From assembly GCF_019320115.1 (NCBI RefSeq), contig NC_089584.1, forward strand, positions 80,109,922-80,173,921: a DNA stretch of 64,000 nucleotides, given 5' to 3'. The notes beneath the pieces were generated by a model, which did not search any database, had not been told where the DNA came from, and saw nothing but the letters and a program-made list of their open reading frames with translations. Positions 55,330-64,000 of this stretch are shown piece by piece (position 1 is the first letter of the stretch; each line of letters begins with the position of its first letter). Position numbers and translations under genes: made by a program. The stretch is from Miscanthus floridulus. Its lineage: Eukaryota; Streptophyta; Magnoliopsida; Poales; Poaceae.

Positions 55330-57235
55330 TGAAAGGTCCTAAATGGCTAGAGGGGGTGAATAGCCTATAAAAATCTCTACAAATTCACTAGAGCAATTGA
55401 TTAGTACACTAAACGGCGTAATGTAGTTTTGCTCTACCTCTACAAGAGTTGTAAGCCACCTATCCAACAATTCTAGTTGCTATGATCACTAAGCACACAA
55501 AAAACTATGTCACTACTCTCTAAGCTAGTGTGCTCTCAAAGACTAACTAAATAGCTACACTAACCAAACTAACAAGCTCGTACAACTAGCTACACTAAAG
55601 AGCTTGACACTAGGCAAGAAAGAAAAGAATGTAAATACAAGAGAGAGTAGGGTGATTATACCGCCGTGGCAAGAGTGATGAACCAATCAATGTGAATACC
55701 AATCAAACACTGGGAGAATGCCAATCACAATAGACATAAGATTTTTCTCCTGAGGTTCACATGCTTGCTGGCACGCTAGTCCCTGTTGTGTCGACCAACA
55801 CTTGATGGTTTGGCGGCTAATTGGCACCGCACCAAGCCTTCACTAGGCACCGCAAGAACCTACCACAAGTGAGGTAACTCAATGACACGAGCAATCCACT
55901 AAAGTTACCTTTTGGCTCTCCGTTGGGGAAGGTACAAGGCCCCTCACAATCACCGGAGATGGCCACAAACAATCACTAACTCATGCCAATCCTCCTCCAT
56001 TGCTCCAAGCCGTCTAGGTGGCAGCAACCACCAAGAGTAACAAGAAATCCGCAGCCACAGCGATCCCCAAGTGCCACTAGATGCAATCACTCAAGCAAAT
56101 GCACTAGGAATCACTCTCAATCTCACCATGATGATGAATCAATGATAGAGATGAGTGGGAGGTGTTTGCTTAGGCTCACAAGGATGTATCACTGATGAAA
56201 ATGTGCAAGAGTGTGAGCCAAAGCCAAGCCAAGTCTATTTATAGAGCCCTCAAGGCTCTACTAGCCGTTAGACCTCAGAAAAAGCCATCGGACGCAACTC
56301 CACGGGGCGTCGGACCGTCTGATGCCCTACCACGACCACTCTAGAGCTGCCACATGTCCCGTTTGAACAAGACAACCGTTGCCACCAAAGAGCGCGCCGT
56401 CGGACTCAGTCAAGAGCCATGTCGGACCCGCCAACGTCCTGAGTCCAACGCCTGCAAAACTACACCGAGAGGGTCCAGAGTTGGTTTTTTAGTCGGACCC
56501 TGGTCCGACGCCTACCGTCGGACCCAGGCGATGGTCTGACGCCTCCATGTGTCATGCTCACGTCAACCTCCTCGTTAGCTAGCCACCGTCGGACCCGAGG
56601 AACAGTGTTCCCGTCGTGTCCGACACCTCCTTTTTGCGCGGTCCAACGCTGCTATGCCCGTGCCTGAGAGTTAGGGTTGGCCGTCGGACCCGGCCAGGTA
56701 GGGTCCGACGCCTCCTGAGCCAGGGTCCAACGACCCTGCTCCTTCTCCTTTCCTTTTTTCAACACTTCAACCACTTTACCCTTGCTTCCAAGTTGCTAAC
56801 CACAAAGTGTAGAACTTATGTGCACGTGTGTTAGCATTTTTCAAAGCATTTTACAAGGGTTAATTGTTAGCACACTAGGTCCCTAATGCATATGTATGAA
56901 TCATGTCACCTAGTGGCACTCGATAACCGCTTAGCCAAAGATTTCCCATCTTTATATTACGGCTATCGAACCTAAACACGCTCACACCCTCTATGGTGTC
57001 TTGAGTGCCAAAACAAAAACCTATTTGATACATTTGCCTTGATCTTCTTGGTTTTTGTTTTTCTCTTTCTTCTTTTCCATGTTGGAGCTTGATCACCATC
57101 ATCACATGTCCATCTCCATGGACTTCCAACTTACTCCATCACTTGGTGTGTACCAACCTAGCTCATGATCACACTAGATAACATAGGTTAGTACTTAGGT
57201 TTTATCCATTATCCAAAACCAAACTAGGGCTTTCA
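55330..57235 (-). repeat. Element E 5' LTR (1906 bp)
   Basis: The termini are TGAAAG...CTTTCA. It contains a TATA box (CTATAAATAG on the minus strand, about 56233-56242). Upstream of it in element orientation (56280-56720) there is a dense cluster of GTCGGAC/GTCCGAC words. It carries the unoccupied target site of element B at 56972-56976. Confidence 0.92.
56233..56242 (-). promoter_or_regulatory. TATA box of element E 5' LTR
   Basis: The minus strand reads CTATAAATAG, a close match to plant TATA consensus, located just downstream of the CCGAC-rich block. Confidence 0.65.
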
Positions 57236-59080
57236 CGCGTCTGCACCACGACGCTACCCCATCTACCGGCCGCCGGCCAGCCACTGCCCCACGCCCATCT
57301 ACCCATGGGCGGTCGGTCACCGCCAGGTGCCCAGGTGCGCCCGCTGAGGAGCAGCCGAGCAGGAGCGGCATCTGGTGATGGACGGAGGAAGAGAGGAGGG
57401 GCGTGAGGTACAGGAACCTAGCGCCGTGACTTGAAGAATTTGACAAGTAATTTTTGTGCAGACTTGAAGAATTATCAGCAAGACACTAATTGATATTCAT
57501 TCAATCTATAGGTTCACCCATTCTTAGTTATTTGTATTTTGCAATGTATGGATCAAATGATCAAGAACTACTAGTTTATTCTTGAAATTTGAGGTAACAC
57601 CTTGTGTTTCTCATATAGTTTTTTGCCATAATTGTTTGATAGCATCGTTTTCGCCATGATTTGTGTGATTGTAGTATGTTAATGCGGTACGTAATGAATA
57701 CGGTGCCTTTTTGCTGGTTCATTTCCATCCCACCTATAATTTTTTTCTGGCTCCGTCACTGATGGAGAATTAGTAGTATGTATTAAAACCCTTAGTATGA
57801 CAATGTACGATTTATTGCTCTCATGTTATCCTTCACGAGTTCACGTAGTGGGACGACACACAGGTGGTGTGCTCCGGGGGATGACTAGGTTAATTAGGTT
57901 CAGCCGAGCGAGTCCAGTAGTTGATATGACAGTCATTTGCATTGAATATATCCACTCTCCGATCGAGCAGACTTTGAGGTCATCTTGTGATGTTATCTGC
58001 CATTTGAAACCACAAGCAAACTTGAGTGTATTCCACTACATTGAATATTTCCACCCTCGGATCAAAGGGACTTTAAAACTTGAGTGTATTCCATTATACT
58101 GAATATTTCCATCCTCGGGTCAAACGGACTTTGATGTCATCTTGTGATGTTATCTGCCATTTTTGCTCAAGAAGCAGGACATGACGGACAGGTTATTTTC
58201 TGCTAGCTGAAAGCTAATGTGTGATTTAAAACTGTATAGGTGCAAAACAGACAAGTACATATATGTGACCACCTTTTTTACAGATCCAGATCCAACATTC
58301 CGATGAACTCCTGCGCTTGAGAATAGATTACAAACGGAACCTACCATTTAACAGTCACTTGACCAATTTGCGAATGGAACATTGTATATCCTCATCAATG
58401 GATCGCCTGGTGCTTGGTAGCTAGGGCCAATTTTCTATTCTAGATTTCCATGCCACAAGATCAATAAGTTTTTAATTATATAACTAACAAATGGATAACA
58501 GCTGCACCGGCAATAGGGTATAACTTTTAGATAATGACAAGAACGGTACAAAGGGAAAATGTAATCTCTAAGTGAAGGCTGGAGATCCTAGAATTTTGGT
58601 TTCGAACAATAATCTTGCATTATAAATCAAGCGAGACAATGTGAATCAATGAAGCTGCATTGTATATATGCTTGTATCTGTAAGAAGGCAATTGAGCCCA
58701 TATCAAGTACTGCATACATTGCCCTCAGGAGCTGAATTTTTAGATCTAGGTTCCTATATAGTACGACCACCTGCAGAGACTGTCAACTTTCATTGTCCCT
58801 TCTGCAACCTGTCGCAGTTAGCTGCTAGAAAAAAGAGCAGAGCAAAGTAATGCACTGAACGATTGCAAATTTCTGCACTACAAACTCCCCTCCCCTTTTT
58901 TTCCCCTCCTCACAGCAGCAAAGTGGATTGTAGAACTACACATGACTCTAGATCGATGGATCTCTTCTCGGCTTTGAGAAGTGTCCAAGATGATAGGGCC
59001 TGCAACATCTACACTGCCCGTTGTAACTCTAAATGCACTTCTTTACCAGCAGAAATCTAAATGTGCTTGAGCTCAGCAGA
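57236..59080. other. Host flank between element E and the GDSL gene
   Basis: A GC-rich piece (57236-57420) is followed by AT-rich DNA. At about 57738-57762 the text TTTTTTTCTGGCTCCGTCAC followed by TG reads on the minus strand as CAGTGACGGAGCCAG..., which resembles a hAT transposon terminus without its partner. At 57938-58161 a segment containing ATCTTGTGATGTTATCTGCC is duplicated with variation. The part nearest the gene would hold the 3' untranslated region. No gene was recognised. Confidence 0.45.
57938..58161. repeat. Local imperfect tandem duplication
   Basis: Three imperfect copies of a unit beginning TTGAATATNTCCACYCTCGG (57938, 58039 and 58098) occur, of which the first and third end with ATCTTGTGATGTTATCTGCC. 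No function is implied. Confidence 0.6.
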
Positions 59081-62000
59081 TCAAATAAAAGAGCTCAAAG
59101 CATCGTATGATACACTGTTTGTTGGATTATCTGTACATTGGTGAAGTTGAGAAACTTTGAATTCCACACCCTTGCAGATTTCTGAGAGAGGAGGTTTGGC
59201 ATACCCCCCTAGTACTCCTTGAATGACAACTTTGTAACTCGCCTCAGTGAAGTGTAGACCATCCCATGAGATGTATTTTGATGGGTCAGGGCACACTGTA
59301 GATCCTGGACGCCCGCACAATATTGAAGGGGAACAGTTGTACGGAGCGTCACTTCCGCAGCACGAATTCAGTGGGACTGTGAAACCTGCAACAGCATCTC
59401 TTGTTGCTTCGTAAATAAAACAAAGGTAAATAGAATAGCTTTGTTTCTCTAAGCCTCTCTACGTAGGTTCGTTGTGCTGGGTTACTGCAGCCTATTTAGA
59501 CATGATTGAGCTTCAGTGCCACTGTTCAATTATGTAATATTCAGATGATGAGATATGCTCAACAGGTGTAGGCAACAAAAAGAAAACCATAGATTCAAGG
59601 ATGAGGATGGTACTGAAATTTATGTCAAATAAGAACACAGAATCAGGCTAAAATTTTGACCAATAATTAGTTACAAAACATGGATTATTTCCGACTATTT
59701 TGGTTTAGGTGCCACTCTAATAAGAGCTAAGCATACGTAATGAAGCACTGTAGAACAGTTCAAAGTTGATTCGAAGCTCTGCCTGTAGGTTGCAGACTGG
59801 ATTGACAAGTAATTGAGCCATGTTAACGTCTAACACAGATAAAGTAGTCCAGTCACATAGCCAAATTATTGCTTAAAGAGTGTAAAGTTTTGAATCTTGA
59901 TATGCGTAAACACCTTATAAACTGGACCAGAGGGAGTAGGTATGAATTATTAAGATGAGTCCATTGCCTATTTACCAAGTTATACAAGCTAATCAATAAA
60001 GTGATAATAATATTATCCACAACCAATTTAGAGGCTCATCCTGTCTCAAGAGAAAGGAGGATCCATAAGATTAAGCAAGACTTGCATATCGTTCACAACT
60101 TATAGCACAAACCAAACAAAAATAAAGGCTATATGCTCTGATTAGCACAAACTATCATGTATATCTTGTGCATAACCAATTAAGCATCAGTTCTCTATAA
60201 CTAAAGGTCATTCATGAACAAAACATAACATGAACAAAACGTAACATAGTTCAAATTCAACTTGGAGATTCATGAACTAAGGCTAAGGTAAATGAACCAA
60301 GCAATACTTGACCTACAGCAAATTGCAAAGCCTTCAACAAAAACAATGCATGTAGGGCATAATAGAAAATGCACATATGTGAATTCCAAACCTAACAAAA
60401 GGATACATATGGCACCATGTGAAACAAAATGGACACGGAACAGTAATAATATATATATAAGGAACATGCTGAATCTTCTTTTGTTTTTTTCCCAAACAAT
60501 GTACTGTGCAATCAAGAAATCTGGAAATTAGATCATGCCAGATCCTTGAACATGTGACAGTATTTTCACTTTTTCAGAATTTTTGAAACATTTCCATGTA
60601 TCAAACAATATGACAGGTGTAATCACCCACTTACAACATAAAGTTAACTTCACTTATATTATTATTTTTTATTTAGTTTGTTTTGATTTGAAAATGGTAC
60701 TTACCAAACTGGAGTGGGGCACGGAATATGTTCAATGCAGCACCATAATAATCAGCATAAATGATGGTCACATCAGGGTGAAGATTCCTGAGTTTCTCCA
60801 ACTCCTCCTGAAGCATCCTATTATGGTACTCAGCAAATTCATTGAGCCACTTAATGCAGCCTGTTTGTTCCTCATAGTAATCCTCCTTTTGGCTCTGAAA
60901 GATTGCAAGATATAATGGGACACACCCTATCGGGAAGTTCCCTGGAACAACTAACTTCTTTGCTCCAAAATTTATAAGATCCTGAAAACATGCAAACTCT
61001 TAATGCAAATGCATACAGGCTCCAAACATTACCTCACTGGAAAGGGGGACACACATACATACCGTGATGGCCGAGCTTATGGCACCAACAACATTAGGAA
61101 CAACTTCATGTAGCTCATCAAGAGATTTCTCCCTAACGATTAAATGGTTGTAATCATTTCCGCCGACCTCTCCCACAAAGAAAAGTGAATTGGACACTAT
61201 TTCCTTTTGCCCTACATACAAGTAAAATTTCAGTGGATTGAGTTTTGAGAACTCCAAATTGTGTTGTGTGTGTTTGATGACAACTAATTCCATGAAACCA
61301 ACTATGGCACACAATCTTGGAGGACGTTTTTGCAATATCATTAATTAATACAGCTAATTGTATTAGCTAAAACAGTCAAATGAGACAACATTCATTTCAA
61401 AACTTGGTAAATATTCTGTGCTTTCCCTTGAAAAAACAGCAAACGATTACTATCTAATTTCTTGACAATTGTAACAAATGTCTTGGTGCTCAAAACAACC
61501 ATAATTCCCACCGCATGCCTGTCATAAGTCCATAGCAAGCCACCAGATCAGATTTCAAACTTAAAAACATACGTTTCACCCCAGGGGCGTCCCTAGGCCC
61601 GTACAGGCTGTGCGACCTCTCGGGCCCCCCAATGCTAATATAAGTACCATAAGTATATATTATGAATTAAGCTTTGTTTTAAGTTTTAAGTATCCAAACT
61701 AAGTCTAATACATAGTTTATTGTGGCGATCAATGGTTTCTACATCCATGCATTGTGCTTCTCGGTTCTCACGAACGGCGAATCTAAGAGATAGTTACTTG
61801 ATGTCTAGTTCTAATCGATTGTTTGCCAATGCATACTATTCTACAATTTTATACAACACATTATATTTTACATTGTTTTTTATTTTGACATTTAATATTT
61901 AGGCCTCATTTAAAGTTTCGCTCAAGGACTCCAAATTCAACGGGACGCCACTGTTTCATCCCAATAGAAGGCTCAACAAAGTAAATTTTGCTTCTCATTT

Positions 62001-63707
62001 ATCAGGTGAATGTTTGCTACAAGTCAACTACAATCTCTATCAACCATAAAATAAGCAAAACACAGTGCTCAGTTACCCAGTTAGCCAGCATGTTTTTCAG
62101 CACGCCTGCCACTACTTTGCCATCTTTATTAGCATAATGCAAAACAACCAATCAGATGTTTCATTAATTCATTGACATTATTACTAAACCTGTTAACAGG
62201 TAATGATTCCATTTCATCAAACACCTTGCAGGAAAAGGAACTGTGACCAAACAGATAACTCAGGAAGTCACTTACCTGTCTCAGACGATGCAATGGATGG
62301 GAGAAGCTTCTGGAACCATTGCATCTGCTCATCAAGGGAATGAGGTGTCCATGTAGGCTCCACGCCACGTTCACGGAAGAACGAGCCATTGAGGGCAGTT
62401 GCCCCGCCGACCGCAAAGTTTGCACCATTCTGGAAGTCCCCGCCGCCAAGGTATGGTGGCACATACGGCAGGCCAAATGCCTCCGCTGCATGTAACAAGA
62501 GAACAAACACATGTCAAGAACACAGTTAGGACAGTGGATAGAACAAGTAATAAGATGTGGAAACATGAAAAGGCCCAGAATGATAAATGAGTGGGAAATG
62601 AAAGGCTGATATAATAAGTGTTGACCACGTGATGAGTGCCACCAATTTAACTGGTAGTTGGAGCTACCAAATGTGTGCTAGTTCAAGGAGATGTTGCCAC
62701 CAGTGTCTAGTGGTTGGGGAGAACTGGGAAAGGCAACCAACTTATGCTGTATAAGCTGGGTATTTGCAGTAGAATGCTTCTTCCCAGCTCTTGAGATCTC
62801 CAGATTTCATTATATGTGACTAGAATATAATATTAGAAAAGGCAGAGAGATGGTTGCAGCTGCTTATAATCCATGAATTCTGAAACCGAGCATGTTCTCG
62901 CATGTGATTAGAAAATATTTCATTGACCCCACATGGACGTTTCCAGCTGCAATTAGAAGGCCTATTTTTGTGCAAACGCCACAGTTAACAAATTCCGAAC
63001 CTCAGTAAGAGGAACATGTTCTAGCTGGAGACAGGGGCCAAAAAAATAGCATAACTGGCCATACTATATTCGCCTCACCACCACCGCACTGGCGGCGCCT
63101 CCTAAAAAGGATCATTGACCAGTCTATTGCTTGAAGAAAAATCAAACGGCGACTTAGCGATTCCCATCCCCTGCCATCATACGGTGGACGAGTACGCGGC
63201 AAGGAAGGAAAGCGAAGAGGAAGGCAACAATCAATCCAATTAGGCAGACTTGACACCACAAATACAGTATATTTCTACAAATTTTTACTATTGCTGTAGG
63301 GACAAAATCCATGGAGTGGTAGTAAGTTTTGAATTCGCACGGAAAAGTCCTGGAGATTCCATCCCCATTAATCAGGACGAACGACGGCGAGGACGAGCAG
63401 CAAGCGCTGATAACAAACACGTAAGGCGAGGAGACAGTTGGAGGTTACCGAAGAAGTCGAGCAGGTTGCGGCCGTCGGAGTATCGGCCGGAGGGGCGGCC
63501 GAAGAAGGTCTGGCCGTAGGGGAGGTTCCGCGCGGGGTCCGGGAAGTCGTCGGGCACGGAGAGCAGGAAGTTGCCGGTATCCGTGAGCGAGTCCCCGAAA
63601 CTGAACACCCGGTCGAAGCAGACGCTCCCTCCTCCCGCTCTCACTACCGCCGCCAACACCACGAGCACCCCCGCGAAGAGCAGAGCCGCCCGCGACGGAA
63701 ATGCCAT
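59081..63707 (-). CDS. GDSL esterase/lipase (SGNH hydrolase), five exons, 399 aa
   Basis: Exons by splice consensus and frame are 63707-63449, 62485-62276, 61211-61063, 60981-60705 and 59385-59081. They sum to 1200 bp, and all introns have GT-AG ends. The product has a signal peptide (MAFPSRAALLFAGVLVVLAA) and the family blocks: GDSL with nucleophile Ser40, GANFAVGGAT (oxyanion Gly, about 107), GGNDYN (Asn175), and DGLH with Asp340 and His343. Length and order are normal for plant GDSL lipases, which are secreted hydrolases of ester or acyl substrates; the substrate here is unknown. The Met at 63707 is chosen because it starts the signal peptide. Another in-frame Met at about 63793 would add 29 residues. 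The gene looks intact despite the retrotransposon stack starting about 1.8 kb beyond its stop codon. Confidence 0.93.
59893..59942. repeat. Possible truncated Stowaway-like MITE end in intron 4
   Basis: GGACCAGAGGGAGTA at about 59925-59939 reads on the minus strand as TACTCCCTCTGGTCC, close to the common Stowaway terminus. No matching opposite end was found, so it is either truncated or a coincidence. Confidence 0.35.
61582..61953. mobile_element. hAT-type MITE in intron 2 of the GDSL gene (372 bp)
   Basis: The left end is CAGGGGCGTCCC and the right end, read inward on the minus strand, is CAGTGGCGTCCC. This is a 12-bp terminal inverted repeat with one mismatch. The flanks are TTTCACCC (61574-61581) and TTTCATCC (61954-61961), an 8-bp target duplication with one mismatch, as expected for hAT. 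It encodes no transposase. It lies well inside the intron, away from the splice sites. Confidence 0.75.
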
Positions 63708-63850
63708 GGCGAAACGACGGGCCGTGCCGATCCGGAGCAGAGGGCGGGTTCCAGAGGAGGGAGACGGAGACGGCGGGGTGGCCGTTGACATGGGTGTGGG
63801 GGAGGAGGGGGAACGGACGAGGGAGGAAGACGGAGGCGGAGGGGCAGCGG

Positions 63851-63857
63851 TTTTAAA
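63851..63857 (-). promoter_or_regulatory. TATA-like element of the GDSL gene
   Basis: TTTAAAA on the minus strand lies about 145 bp upstream of the chosen start codon. It would place transcription initiation near 63820 in a CT-rich leader. This excludes the in-frame ATG at 63890 from the mRNA but not the one near 63793. Confidence 0.45.
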
Positions 63858-64000
63858 GGGAGGGCCGGAGGGGACGGCGGAGCCATCCATTGATCCGCAC
63901 GCTTTTTTCCAGTTTGCTCCTCCTATTTGGAAAACATTTTGTTCGTTTTTTATAGAGTTTTATTTGATAGTGTATCTATTTACTTCCATTTCATGCCACG

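Larger units (their letters stand above)
1363..57235 (-). mobile_element. Element E: outermost Copia-type LTR retrotransposon, degenerate, left end truncated
   Basis: The element reads on the minus strand: 5' LTR 55330-57235, a tRNA-Met-type primer-binding site at 55314-55327, gag, protease, integrase, reverse transcriptase and RNase H in that order (the Copia order), a polypurine tract at 48867-48881, then the 3' LTR at 48602-48866 continuing at 1363-2100. The 3' LTR is interrupted by element B (46.5 kb) and lacks the part equivalent to 55330-56250. All coding frames carry stops or frameshifts. The gag start and gag architecture suggest the SIRE/Maximus (Opie/Ji-like) lineage, which is inference. 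No target duplication can be shown because the left end is missing. Confidence 0.88.

Noticed and set aside
59081..59320. 79-codon frame as a separate small gene
   Set aside because: It is the in-frame end of GDSL exon 5; the exon extends to the acceptor at 59385/59386.
63438..63788. 116-codon plus-strand frame opposite the GDSL first exon
   Set aside because: It is an antisense shadow of exon 1 and the leader, with no domain.
63708..63890. GDSL start at the in-frame ATG near 63890
   Set aside because: It lies upstream of the TATA-like TTTAAAA at 63851-63857 and would bury the signal peptide behind a low-complexity 61-residue extension.

Overview
The window is plant nuclear DNA from a grass, most likely a panicoid/Andropogoneae species. 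The basis is the style of the retrotransposons (Ty3/gypsy chromoviruses with about 4.4-kb LTRs, Copia elements with 1.4-1.9-kb LTRs) and an intron-containing plant GDSL esterase gene. The species assignment is inference. About 55 kb is one stack of nested LTR retrotransposons; the only ordinary host gene lies at the right end.

Layout by nesting. (1) Positions 1-831 look like the 3' end of an LTR that begins outside the window. (2) Element E, a decayed Copia element on the minus strand, spans about 1363-57235, with its 5' LTR at 55330-57235, broken gag and pol at 49990-55257, and a truncated 3' LTR at 1363-2100 plus 48602-48866. (3) Element B, a decayed gypsy chromovirus (2101-48596, minus strand), is inserted in that 3' LTR with a CTAAA target duplication. 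Its terminal repeats are composite: LTR head, truncated gag, pol, polypurine tract, then an LTR. (4) Element A, a non-coding LTR element (3070-22356, plus strand, 376-bp LTRs, arrays of 60-bp and 44-bp repeats), sits in the left composite LTR of B. (5) Element D, a young and apparently intact Tekay/Del-like chromovirus (5692-20986, minus strand, two 4398-bp LTRs, TSD ATCGC), sits inside a 44-bp array of A. (6) Element C, a gag-only Copia-type element (32581-39010, minus strand, TSD CATAC), sits in the leader of B. (7) From 57236 onward is the host flank, with a five-exon GDSL esterase/lipase gene on the minus strand (59081-63707). A small hAT-type MITE lies in its second intron.

The most unusual finding is an extra gene of element D upstream of gag (14899-15822, minus). 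Its predicted protein starts with residues 1-13 of the histone H3 tail exactly (ARTKQTARKSTGG). It continues with an H3-like stretch in which K14, K18 and K23 are all arginine. Then come a compact domain resembling a dsRNA-binding fold, a coiled coil and an acidic C-terminal tail. A homologous but broken gene in element B lacks the H3-like tail. In both elements a good 5' splice site in the leader and AG^ATG acceptor-like sites at the extra gene and at gag suggest separate spliced mRNAs. Splicing at the acceptor in D would make the H3-like methionine the first AUG. The same element also encodes an integrase-linked chromodomain.
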